Source: Hyphomicrobiales bacterium
GTDB taxonomy: Bacteria > Pseudomonadota > Alphaproteobacteria > Rhizobiales > Aestuariivirgaceae
Direction: 5' to 3'
Assembly (NCBI GenBank): GCA_027051995.1
Contig: JALUFY010000445.1
Location: forward strand, 1 to 6,984
Length of the DNA stretch: 6,984 bases
The position numbers and the translations under genes were made by a program. The notes under the pieces are model-generated. The model was given only the letters and a program-made list of their open reading frames with translations. It had not been told where the DNA came from and made no database searches. Shown here piece after piece: positions 1 to 5,683 of the stretch; the stretch's first letter is position 1, and each line of letters starts with the position of its first letter.

Positions 1-69
1 TTCCTGAACGCCGCCACCTCTTCCCGGAGGGCGGCAGGGTGACGCGCGCGCGGTGGCGGCGTTCAGGAA
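1..69 (+). promoter_or_regulatory. rne leader: perfect 18-bp inverted repeat enclosing the RBS
   Basis: Bases 1-18 (TTCCTGAACGCCGCCACC) are the exact reverse complement of 52-69, with a 33-base spacer (19-51). The right arm ends in AGGAA, the only plausible Shine-Dalgarno sequence for rne, so in RNA the stem would bury the ribosome binding site. No T-rich tract follows, so it does not look like an intrinsic terminator. RNase E is known to regulate its own mRNA through 5' UTR structure in enterobacteria; a similar role here is inference. The left arm starts exactly at base 1 of the window, so it could instead be a fold-back artefact at a contig end. The inverted repeat is certain; its biological reality is not. 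Confidence 0.45.
65..69 (+). promoter_or_regulatory. Shine-Dalgarno of rne (AGGAA), inside the hairpin arm
   Basis: AGGAA lies 9 bases before the ATG at 79 and is the best purine-rich match in the visible leader. It supports the start at 79 over the internal ATG at 112. It is unusual because all five bases are paired in the 18-bp stem described for 1-69. Confidence 0.6.
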
Positions 70-78
70 TCTGCCATC

Positions 79-2307
79 ATGGCCACGAACAAGACAGAAA
101 AAACCAAGAAGATGCTGATCGACGCCTCCCACCCGGAGGAGACCCGCGTGGTCGTCGTGCGCGACAGCAAGATCGAAGAATTTGACTACGAATCCGCTCA
201 GCGCAAACAGCTGAAGGGCAATATCTACCTGGCGAAGGTCACCCGCGTGGAGCCTTCGCTTCAGGCGGCCTTCGTGGATTACGGCGGCAACCGGCACGGG
301 TTTCTCGCCTTCAGCGAAATCCACCCCGACTACTACCAGATCCCGGTGGCCGACCGCGAAGCCCTGCTGCGCGAGGAGGAGGAAGAAGACGCCCAGAGCG
401 CGGAGGCCGAAGAGGCCGGCGAGGCCGAGGGCGGCGGCGATGAGAACGGCGAAGAGGACGTGGACGCCGTCGGCGCGGAAGACGCGCTGGAGGAGGTGCC
501 CCGGCGCAAGCCGCGCAACAGGCGCAGGCAATACAAGATTCAGGAGGTCATCAAGCGCCGCCAGGTGATCCTCGTGCAGGTGGTCAAGGAGGAGCGCGGC
601 AACAAGGGCGCGGCGCTGACCACCTATCTGTCGCTGGCCGGGCGCTATTGCGTGCTGATGCCCAACACGGCGCGCGGCGGCGGCATCTCGCGCAAGATCA
701 CCGACGCCAAGGACAGAAAGCGGCTGAAGAAGATCGCCCAGGAAATCCAGGTGCCGGAGGGCATGGGCCTGATCATCCGCACGGCGGGGGCGCAGCGCAC
801 CAAGGCGGAAATCCGGCGCGACTTCGATTACCTGATGCGCCTGTGGGAGAACATCCGCGATCTGACGCTGAAGTCCACCGCCCCGGCGCTGGTTTACGAG
901 GAAGGCAATCTCATCAAGCGCGCCATCCGCGATCTCTACGCCAAGGACGTGGAGGAAATTCTCGTCGAGGGCGAGGCGGCGCACAAGGAGGCCAGGGCCT
1001 TCATGAAGATGATGATGCCCTCGCACGCGCGCAACGTGAAGCATTACAAGGAGCAGATTCCGCTTTTCGCCCGCTACAAGGTGGACGCGCAGCTCGACGG
1101 GCTGTTCTCGCCCAATGTCACGCTGCCCTCTGGCGGCTATCTGGTGCTCAACCAGACCGAGGCGCTTGTCTCCATCGACATCAACTCCGGCAAGTCGACG
1201 CGCGAGCATTCCATCGAGGACACGGCGCTGAAGACCAATCTGGAGGCGGCCACGGAAATCGCCCGCCAGCTGCGGCTGCGCGATCTGGCCGGGCTGATCG
1301 TCATCGACTTCATCGACATGGAGGAGAAGAAGAACAACCGGGCCGTGGAGCGCCGCCTGAAGGAGGCGCTGAAGGGCGACAGGGCGCGCATCCAGGTGGG
1401 GCGGATTTCGCATTTCGGCCTGCTGGAGATGTCGCGCCAGCGGCTGCGCCAGGGCATGCTGGAGAACGCCACGCGGCCCTGCCCGCACTGCTTCGGCACA
1501 GGCATCATCCGCTCGGTGTCGTCCTCGGCGCTGTCGGTGCTGCGCGGCATCGAGGAGGCGCTGACGAACAACAAGCGCCCCGCCCTGACCGTGCGCTGCA
1601 ATACCGACGTGGCCTTCTACATTCTCAACGAGAAGCGCGATCACCTGATGGCGCTGGAGCAGATGAACGGGGTTTCGGTCTATATCGAGCCCGACCGCGA
1701 AATCGCGCCCGCGGCCTTCGAGATCTCGCAAGGGGCGCAAAAGGCGCCGCGCAAGCGCAACGCCCCGAAGGGCGCGGTGCGCATGGACACCGCCCTGCGC
1801 CAGACGGCGGCAGCGGAGCCGGAAGCGGAGCCCGAAGAGACCGGCGCACAGACGGAAGAGGCGGCGGCGGGCGATGCCGCCGGCGGCGGCTCCGCCGAGG
1901 CGCCGAAGCGCAAGAAGCGCCGGCGGCGCGGACGGCGCGGCGGCCGGCGGGCGCGCGAGCGGGCGCAGGCGAAGATGAACGCCCTGATGCAGGGCAACGA
2001 CCCGACGGATTCGCAGGGCCGCTTCTCGCCCTATCGCATCGTTGACATGGGCGACATGGTGATGATCGTGCGGGCGCGCAAGAGCCAGGACGAACAGGCC
2101 GCCCGTCCGGCGCGCCGCTCGCGCCCGGCGCGCGGCTACAAGGGCTCGCCATTTAGGGTCGTGGACATGGGCGATACCGTGCTGGTGGTCAAGAAACGCC
2201 CGCGCAGGAGCCGTGGCGGACGGGGACGCAGCCAGCGTTCACGCCGCGGCGGGCGCAACCGCCGCTCCGCCCCGCGCCGCAAGAGCGCGCCCAGGGCGGC
2301 GGAATAG
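79..2307 (+). CDS. rne: Ribonuclease E (complete, 742 aa)
   Basis: Single-strand-specific endoribonuclease that starts bulk mRNA decay and processes stable RNAs; usually a homotetramer that scaffolds the RNA degradosome. After a short N-terminal extension comes the family start MLIDASHPEETRVVVV (12-27), then the S1 RNA-binding region (about 36-190). The S1 region is interrupted by an acidic, low-complexity insert (about 97-140) typical of alphaproteobacterial RNase E. The catalytic core is intact: D367 in SIDINS and D410 in VIDFIDM, 43 residues apart as for D303/D346 of E. coli. The Zn-link cysteines C468 and C471 (CPHC) lie 58 residues after D410, again the E. coli spacing. The small domain runs to about 540. 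The tail is disordered: an Ala/Glu stretch, Arg blocks (609-627 and 707-734) and two copies of an SPxRxVDMGD motif. The protein looks shorter than many alphaproteobacterial homologues, and its C-terminus lacks the Trp motif that binds PNPase in Caulobacter. Start chosen from AGGAA 9 bases upstream. Identification is secure. Confidence 0.97.
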   Translation: MATNKTEKTKKMLIDASHPEETRVVVVRDSKIEEFDYESAQRKQLKGNIYLAKVTRVEPSLQAAFVDYGGNRHGFLAFSEIHPDYYQIPVADREALLREEEEEDAQSAEAEEAGEAEGGGDENGEEDVDAVGAEDALEEVPRRKPRNRRRQYKIQEVIKRRQVILVQVVKEERGNKGAALTTYLSLAGRYCVLMPNTARGGGISRKITDAKDRKRLKKIAQEIQVPEGMGLIIRTAGAQRTKAEIRRDFDYLMRLWENIRDLTLKSTAPALVYEEGNLIKRAIRDLYAKDVEEILVEGEAAHKEARAFMKMMMPSHARNVKHYKEQIPLFARYKVDAQLDGLFSPNVTLPSGGYLVLNQTEALVSIDINSGKSTREHSIEDTALKTNLEAATEIARQLRLRDLAGLIVIDFIDMEEKKNNRAVERRLKEALKGDRARIQVGRISHFGLLEMSRQRLRQGMLENATRPCPHCFGTGIIRSVSSSALSVLRGIEEALTNNKRPALTVRCNTDVAFYILNEKRDHLMALEQMNGVSVYIEPDREIAPAAFEISQGAQKAPRKRNAPKGAVRMDTALRQTAAAEPEAEPEETGAQTEEAAAGDAAGGGSAEAPKRKKRRRRGRRGGRRARERAQAKMNALMQGNDPTDSQGRFSPYRIVDMGDMVMIVRARKSQDEQAARPARRSRPARGYKGSPFRVVDMGDTVLVVKKRPRRSRGGRGRSQRSRRGGRNRRSAPRRKSAPRAAE
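2026..2082 (+). repeat. RNase E C-terminal motif, copy 1 (residues 650-668)
   Basis: This segment encodes SPYRIVDMGDMVMIVRARK. It matches a second copy 40 residues downstream and is the only hydrophobic, strand-like island in the otherwise Arg/Ala/Gly-rich tail. A tail motif of this kind could be a degradosome-partner or RNA-binding microdomain; that role is inference. Confidence 0.75.
2146..2199 (+). repeat. RNase E C-terminal motif, copy 2 (residues 690-707)
   Basis: This segment encodes SPFRVVDMGDTVLVVKKR. Against copy 1 it keeps S-P-[YF]-R-[IV]-V-D-M-G-D and the following V-x-[IV]-V pattern, with a basic residue after it. The two copies are separated by a short Arg/Ala/Pro-rich linker and followed by the RG-rich C-terminus. 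Confidence 0.75.
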
Positions 2308-2386
2308 GCGGTCACCTAGGACTTCAGGAGGACGGGCTTGCCGCTATCATACCACCCAAAGACCGGAACGATGAATCACCCACCCC
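2308..2386. other. Start of the rne 3' intergenic region, no feature seen
   Basis: These 79 bases follow the rne stop codon. I see no strong hairpin with a T-tract here, so rne transcription probably reads on into the repeat cluster, with the first convincing terminator near 2850-2892. No credible ORF is present. Confidence 0.5.
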
Positions 2387-2415
2387 GTCGTTCCCGTGAA
2401 GGCGCACTGCTGTCC
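2387..2415 (+). repeat. Interspersed repeat unit A (outer left)
   Basis: A 29-bp unit beginning GTCGTTCCCGTGAAGG and ending CTGTCC. It matches the reverse complement of 2675-2703 at 24 of 29 positions, so A and D are inverted copies. It shares the GTC-TCCC-GAA framework with units B and C, but its central stem is broken. Units of this general type (GTCATTCCCGCGAAAGCGGG and variants) are scattered between genes in many proteobacterial genomes. Confidence 0.7.
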
Positions 2416-2434
2416 AAGAAGCGTTCTCAACAAC

Positions 2435-2463
2435 GTCACTCCCGCGAAAGCGGGAGCCTATGC
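2435..2463 (+). repeat. Interspersed palindromic repeat unit B (inner left)
   Basis: A 29-bp unit containing a perfect hairpin, CTCCCGC-GAAA-GCGGGAG, at 2439-2456: a 7-bp stem closed by a GNRA-type tetraloop. It is 23/29 identical to the reverse complement of 2550-2578 (unit C). Four of the six differences form two compensatory base-pair changes that keep the stem. Confidence 0.8.
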
Positions 2464-2549
2464 CGAATCGCGGAGTATTAGGAAGGTTCGGAAAAAGGCG
2501 CGGAGTTTCAGATACTTCCATGGAAATTCCGCAAAACCTCCTATACGCC

Positions 2550-2578
2550 GCATGGATTCCCACTTTCGTGGGAATGAC
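2550..2578 (-). repeat. Interspersed palindromic repeat unit C (inner right, inverted)
   Basis: The inverted partner of unit B. On the plus strand 2556-2575 reads ATTCCCAC-TTTC-GTGGGAAT, an 8-bp perfect stem; on the minus strand the loop is GAAA, as in unit B. Short ORFs across these units give the spurious peptides typical of such repeats (for example MDSHFRGNDE). Confidence 0.8.
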
Positions 2579-2674
2579 GAATCTGGTGCTGACCGGAAAA
2601 CAAGCCCCAGCTTTGGCAGAATGTGGCAAGCGTCTGTACTTTAGCAAAGAATCAGATTGCGAAGAATTTTCCCT

Positions 2675-2703
2675 GGACAGCGGTGCGCCTTCGCGAAGAC
2701 GAC
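2675..2703 (-). repeat. Interspersed repeat unit D (outer right, inverted)
   Basis: The reverse complement of this unit matches unit A at 24 of 29 positions. It contains the perfect 10-bp palindrome CTTCGCGAAG. With A it brackets the cluster, giving the order A(+), B(+), C(-), D(-). Confidence 0.7.
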
Positions 2704-2725
2704 GATTCTTGTGACTATCAGGGGG

Positions 2726-2760
2726 CTGGCCAAAGCAATAAATATCATTATATTCTCAAG
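2726..2760 (+). promoter_or_regulatory. AT-rich segment, possible promoter of the downstream RNA
   Basis: An AT-rich run (2731-2759) stands out in GC-rich surroundings. It contains TATATT at 2749-2754, which could serve as a -10 box for a transcript starting near 2761. No good -35 hexamer at standard spacing is evident; CTGGCC/TGGCCA at 2726-2732 is a poor match. Weak, sequence-only evidence. Confidence 0.25.
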
Positions 2761-2892
2761 TGTGGTGGCTCTGCTTCGGCATCCACATTAAGACCCTGCC
2801 AAGGGCCACTGGCCAGTGAAACGAAAGCAAGTTTCTGGCCAGTGTCGTCAGGCCTCTCGCGGTGCAACCGCTGGAGGCCTTCTTTGTTTGTG
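2761..2892 (+). ncRNA. Candidate structured small RNA or long structured rne 3' UTR
   Basis: This 132-base segment has no credible ORF but contains a run of potential hairpins. TGTGG pairs with CCACA (2761-2787, weak). CCCT pairs with AGGG (2794-2805, weak). A strong stem joins 2807-2822 to 2831-2844: 14 pairs, a GT bulge, loop GAAAGCAA. The terminator hairpin follows at 2850-2880 with its T-rich tail. The layout, an AT-rich promoter-like box then stacked hairpins then a terminator, is that of many bacterial small RNAs. I recognise no known RNA family in it. The alternative is that it is simply the end of the rne mRNA. Confidence 0.35.
2850..2892 (+). terminator. Rho-independent terminator (rne or small-RNA transcript)
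   Basis: AGGCCTC (2850-2856) pairs with GAGGCCT (2874-2880). Inside, GCGGT (2859-2863) pairs with ACCGC (2867-2871) around a GCA loop, leaving a 2x2 internal loop. TTCTTTGTTTGT follows directly on the plus strand. The minus-strand side has no T-tract, so it acts for plus-strand transcripts. It lies about 540 bases after the rne stop and about 40 bases before the end of the convergent aminotransferase gene. Confidence 0.65.
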
Positions 2893-2932
2893 GAAGACTT
2901 TAAGTTACATCCGCCCTTGCCCCCTGCCCCGC

Positions 2933-4105
2933 TCAGCCCCGCCGTTTCAGCCAGGAGTCCAGCCTGTCCACGGCGCGGCGCATGGCGTCGAAGCCGCCGG
3001 CGTAGGAAAAGCGCAGGAAACGATGGCCGTTGAGGGGGTCGAAATCGAGGCCCGGCGTGACGGCCACCTGCGTTTCATGCAGGATGCGGCGGGCGAAATC
3101 GAAACTGTCGTCCGTCAGGCGCGAGACATCGCAATAGATGTAAAACGCGCCGTCGGCGGGGCCGAGGCGGTCCAGCCCGATGGCCGGCAGGGCGTCCAGC
3201 AGAAAGGCGCGGTTTCGCGCATAGACGGCCTTGCGCTCCTCCAGTTCGTCCGTGGCGTCCAGCGCCGCCAGGGCGGCGTGCTGGGAGATGGCCGGGGCAT
3301 TGATGAACATGTTCTGGGTGAGCACCTCCGCCGGGCGCACCAGGCGCTCGGGCAGGATCATCCAGCCGACGCGCCAGCCGGTCATGCAATAATACTTGCT
3401 GAAGGAATTGATGACGATGGCGTCAGCGGAATATTCCAGCGCCGAATGCTCCCGTTTTTCATAGGTCAGGCGGTGGTAGATCTCGTCGGAGATGAACCAG
3501 CCGCCATTGTCCTGAACCGCCGCCATGAGGGCGCGCATTTGGGCGGGCTCCATCATGGCGCCGGTGGGATTGGCCGGCGAGGCGATGAGCAGGCCGTCCA
3601 GATTTCCGCCTTTGGCGAGGGCTTCAACCTGTGCGGCGTCCGGCGTCCATCCGGCGGCGGGGCCCGCGTCGAGCAGCACCGGCTCGATGTTCTGGCCGTG
3701 GAAAATGTTGCGGTAGGCCGGATAGCCGGGATTGGCCAGCCCTACCTTCGCCCCGGCGTCAAAGGCGGTCAGGAAGGCGATGACGAAAGCCCCGGAGGAG
3801 CCTGTGGTGACGAAAACGCGCTCCGGATCAACGCTGACGCCATAAAGCTCGTCATAGAGCCGGGCGATGCGCTCGCGCAGGGGGCGGATGCCCTTGGCCT
3901 GGGTATAGCCCAGATCATCGGTTTCAAGAGCGGCGCGGGCGGCCTCCAGCGCCTTGCGCGGCGCCGGGCCGAAGGGCTGGCCCACTTCCATGTGGATGAC
4001 GTCCGCCCCGGCGGCGGCCATCTCCCCGGCCTCGCGCAGGACATCCATGACGATGAAGGGCGCGGCCTTGCCGGCGCGCGCGGAAGGATGTGATCCGGTG
4101 CTCAT
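2933..4105 (-). CDS. PLP-dependent class I/II aminotransferase (390 aa)
   Basis: Cytosolic fold-type I aminotransferase of the aspartate aminotransferase superfamily; it moves an amino group between an amino acid and a 2-oxo acid through PLP. Visible landmarks are the phosphate-binding TTGSSGAF (100-107), NPGYPAY (125-131), N179 in ASPANPTG, D207 in SDEIY (pairs with the pyridine nitrogen), the Schiff-base lysine K237 in NSFSKYYCMTGWRVGW, and R365 in FLRFSYA, which binds the substrate carboxylate. All key residues are present and the length is normal. The start is the ATG at 4105: an in-frame TAA lies four codons upstream and the N-terminal SARAGKAAPFIVMDVL fits the family. No clear Shine-Dalgarno precedes it. 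It is divergent from the M48 gene and convergent with rne. Substrate cannot be assigned; annotations of this subgroup as aspartate or general aminotransferases are not discriminating. Confidence 0.93.
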   Translation of the reverse strand: MSTGSHPSARAGKAAPFIVMDVLREAGEMAAAGADVIHMEVGQPFGPAPRKALEAARAALETDDLGYTQAKGIRPLRERIARLYDELYGVSVDPERVFVTTGSSGAFVIAFLTAFDAGAKVGLANPGYPAYRNIFHGQNIEPVLLDAGPAAGWTPDAAQVEALAKGGNLDGLLIASPANPTGAMMEPAQMRALMAAVQDNGGWFISDEIYHRLTYEKREHSALEYSADAIVINSFSKYYCMTGWRVGWMILPERLVRPAEVLTQNMFINAPAISQHAALAALDATDELEERKAVYARNRAFLLDALPAIGLDRLGPADGAFYIYCDVSRLTDDSFDFARRILHETQVAVTPGLDFDPLNGHRFLRFSYAGGFDAMRRAVDRLDSWLKRRG

Positions 4106-4250
4106 GCAGCCGGGTTAGCAAACTCGTCCGCTCCGCGCCAGTCTCGCCGCCATGAAAGAGGCGCATTTTCCGCCAAAAGAAGGGCGGGAGATGCTATCAG
4201 GGGGCGGGCGGAACTGACGGCAGGCTCATCAGGCTGATTTGGAAGATTTC
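4106..4250. promoter_or_regulatory. Divergent intergenic region (aminotransferase / M48 protease)
   Basis: About 145 bases separate the two divergent starts, so promoters for both genes should lie here. A small GGCG-CGCC hairpin at 4160-4174 and a TGCTATC sequence at 4192-4198, possibly an extended -10 for the M48 gene, are the only suggestive elements. Neither has a convincing -35 partner. No operator palindrome stands out. Confidence 0.3.
4241..4245 (+). promoter_or_regulatory. Shine-Dalgarno deciding the M48 start (GGAAG)
   Basis: GGAAG sits 5 bases before the ATG at 4251. The longest frame would start at a TTG at 4239, overlapping this site and lacking a good Shine-Dalgarno of its own. 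The ATG also gives a compact signal peptide with Arg residues just before the hydrophobic core. The ATG is therefore preferred. Confidence 0.6.
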
Positions 4251-5630
4251 ATGACTCCCGGGATACACAGGCGCTTTACTCCCCTTCTTTCCGTGATCTG
4301 CGCCGCCGCGCTGCTTGTTGCGTCGTGGCCGCAGGCGGCCCTGGCGCGCGGCGGGCTGCGGCTGATCCGCGACGCGGAGATCGAGCAGCTCATGCGCATC
4401 TACACCACGCCCATCTTCCGCGCGGCGGGGCTCAATCCGCGCTCGGTGCGGGTGCATCTGATCAACGACCACCGCATCAACGCCTTCGTGGCGGGCGGGC
4501 AGCGGATTTTCATCAACACCGGACTGTTGCAGCAGGCGAAGACGCCAAACGAGGTGATCGGCGTTCTGGCGCACGAAACCGGCCATATCGCGGGCGGGCA
4601 TCTGGCGCGCATGGGCATCGAGATGAGCCGGCTGAGCACCTTGTCGATCATCAGCATGATGCTGGCGGCCGGGGCCATGGCCGGCGGGGCGATCACCGGC
4701 AACGCCGGTGCGGTGCGCGGCGGGCGGGCCATCATGATGGGCTCCAACTCCATGCTGCAACGCTCGTTTCTGGCCTATGCGCGCACCCAGGAGGCGGCGG
4801 CGGATCAGGCGGCGGCGCGCTTTCTGGAGATGACGCATCAGTCCGGCAAGGGCATGCTGACGCTGTTTCAGAAACTGGCGGCGCGCTCCATGGCCTCGCT
4901 GCGCTACGCCGATCCATACGTGATGAGCCACCCCATGCCCCTGCAGCGCATCCGCAATCTGGAGCGGCTGGTGAAAAAGAGCCGCTGGTTCAACAAGAAG
5001 GATCCGGCCTGGCTGGTGGAGCGCCACAAGCTGATGCAGGCCAAGCTGACCGGCTTCATCGGCGGCACGCGGGCGGTTTACCGCAAGTATCCGCGCAAGG
5101 ACGCCTCCCTGCCCGCCCGTTACGCGCGGGCCATCGCCGCCTTCCGCATCGGCGACATCCGGGGCGCCATGCCCATTATCGAAGGGCTGATCCGGGCCAG
5201 ACCGAAATATCCCTACTTTTGGGAGCTCAAGGGGCAGGCGCTGCTGGAGAACGGCAGACCGGCGGCGGCCATCCCGCCGCTGAAAAAGGCCGTCGCGCTG
5301 GCCCCGCGCATCGGGCTGATCCGGCTTCTGCTGGCGCAGGCGCAACTGGCCACGGAGAACAAGGCGCAAGCCAGGGCGGCGCTGAAAAACCTGCGCAAGG
5401 CCATGGCCTCGGAAGGCGGCAGGCCGATGCTGCACAGCCTGATGGCGCGGGCCCATGGCATGCTCGGTGATTTCGCCATGGCGGAGCTGGAAACGGCGGA
5501 AGCCGCCATCCGCTCCGGCGACCGCGATCTGGCGGTGACCAAGGCCAAGGGGGCGTTAAGGCGGCTGAAACGGGGCACGCCGCAATATGTGCGCGCTAAC
5601 GATATTTTGAGGATCGCCAAGCGGCGTTAG
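4251..5630 (+). CDS. Periplasmic M48-family metalloprotease with TPR-like C-terminus (BepA type, 459 aa)
   Basis: Exported zinc metallopeptidase resembling BepA/YfgC, which degrades or chaperones stalled outer-membrane proteins such as LptD and BamA. A signal peptide occupies residues 1-32 (basic HRR, hydrophobic core, cleavage after ALA). The peptidase domain follows with the HExxH zinc motif H108-E109-T-G-H112 in VLAHETGHIAGGH, the third ligand E181 in RTQEAAAD, and the conserved SHPMPLQRI segment at 226-234. A Gly/Ala/Met-rich stretch (about 128-164) between zinc motifs is probably the amphipathic active-site region of this family. From about 285 to 435 the protein is helical with TPR-like spacing (for example FWELKGQALLENGRPAAAIPPLKKA), the presumed substrate or BAM-docking half. 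Length is normal and all catalytic residues are present. It lies 53 bp upstream of the DsbA-like gene on the same strand. Family assignment is firm; equivalence to BepA is inferred from architecture. Confidence 0.92.
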   Translation: MTPGIHRRFTPLLSVICAAALLVASWPQAALARGGLRLIRDAEIEQLMRIYTTPIFRAAGLNPRSVRVHLINDHRINAFVAGGQRIFINTGLLQQAKTPNEVIGVLAHETGHIAGGHLARMGIEMSRLSTLSIISMMLAAGAMAGGAITGNAGAVRGGRAIMMGSNSMLQRSFLAYARTQEAAADQAAARFLEMTHQSGKGMLTLFQKLAARSMASLRYADPYVMSHPMPLQRIRNLERLVKKSRWFNKKDPAWLVERHKLMQAKLTGFIGGTRAVYRKYPRKDASLPARYARAIAAFRIGDIRGAMPIIEGLIRARPKYPYFWELKGQALLENGRPAAAIPPLKKAVALAPRIGLIRLLLAQAQLATENKAQARAALKNLRKAMASEGGRPMLHSLMARAHGMLGDFAMAELETAEAAIRSGDRDLAVTKAKGALRRLKRGTPQYVRANDILRIAKRR

Positions 5631-5633
5631 GGC

Positions 5634-5639
5634 TATAGT
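5634..5639 (+). promoter_or_regulatory. Possible -10 box (TATAGT) before the DsbA-like gene
   Basis: GGCTATAGTG just after the M48 stop contains TATAGT, close to TATAAT. The nearest -35-like sequence, TTGAGG at 5607-5612 inside the M48 gene, is 21 bases away, longer than ideal. It would give the downstream gene its own promoter besides read-through from the protease gene. Weak support. Confidence 0.3.
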
Positions 5640-5670
5640 GCCCCGATCCAGTCACAAAACGGCAACAGAT

Positions 5671-5674
5671 GGAG
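5671..5674 (+). promoter_or_regulatory. Shine-Dalgarno deciding the DsbA-like start (GGAG)
   Basis: GGAG lies 9 bases before the ATG at 5684. The ATG at 5669 has no Shine-Dalgarno and itself overlaps this GGAG. Starting at 5684 gives MKKLMRN followed by a hydrophobic run, a textbook signal-peptide start. Confidence 0.7.
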
Positions 5675-5683
5675 ACATTCCAC

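Larger units (their letters stand above)
2387..2703. repeat. Nested inverted-repeat cluster (MITE-like remnant?)
   Basis: The four 29-bp units are arranged A(+) B(+) C(-) D(-), so the 317-bp block is roughly palindromic as a whole. Symmetry continues imperfectly inside B and C: GTATTAGGAAGGTTCGGAA at 2475-2493 resembles the reverse complement of 2527-2546. Near the centre is the palindrome TTCCATGGAA (2516-2525). No transposase or clear target-site duplication is visible. It may be a small non-autonomous element or an accumulation of single repeat units; the sequence alone does not decide. Confidence 0.55.

Noticed and set aside
648..2045. Second plus-strand frame (465 aa) inside rne
   Set aside because: Lies wholly within the intact RNase E gene in another frame and gives a Gly/Arg/Ala-rich translation without domains.
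2435..2578. CRISPR-like repeat pair
   Set aside because: Only two inner units, in inverted orientation, with an 86-base interval and no further regular copies or cas genes; they are dispersed palindromic repeats, not an array.
2324..2714. Small ORFs of 82-107 aa on both strands after rne
   Set aside because: Their peptides (such as IPTKVGIH and MDSHFRGNDE) are the well-known spurious translations of interspersed palindromic repeats.
2850..2880. tRNA-like fold (GCGGTGCAACCGC with GCA loop)
   Set aside because: No acceptor, D or T-arm consensus is present around it and a T-rich tract follows; it is better read as a terminator hairpin.
2816..4093. Long plus-strand open frame (425 aa) opposite the aminotransferase
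   Set aside because: It is the antisense shadow of a gene with all catalytic aminotransferase motifs in the minus frame; its translation shows no recognisable domain and is a GC-rich artefact.
4239..4250. TTG start for the M48 protease at 4239
   Set aside because: The ATG at 4251 has GGAAG at 5 bases, while the TTG overlaps that site and lacks its own good Shine-Dalgarno.
4197..5456. Minus-strand open frame (419 aa) opposite the M48 protease
   Set aside because: Low-complexity His/Arg/Gln-rich translation antisense to an intact HExxH protease with signal peptide; no ribosome binding site or domain supports it.
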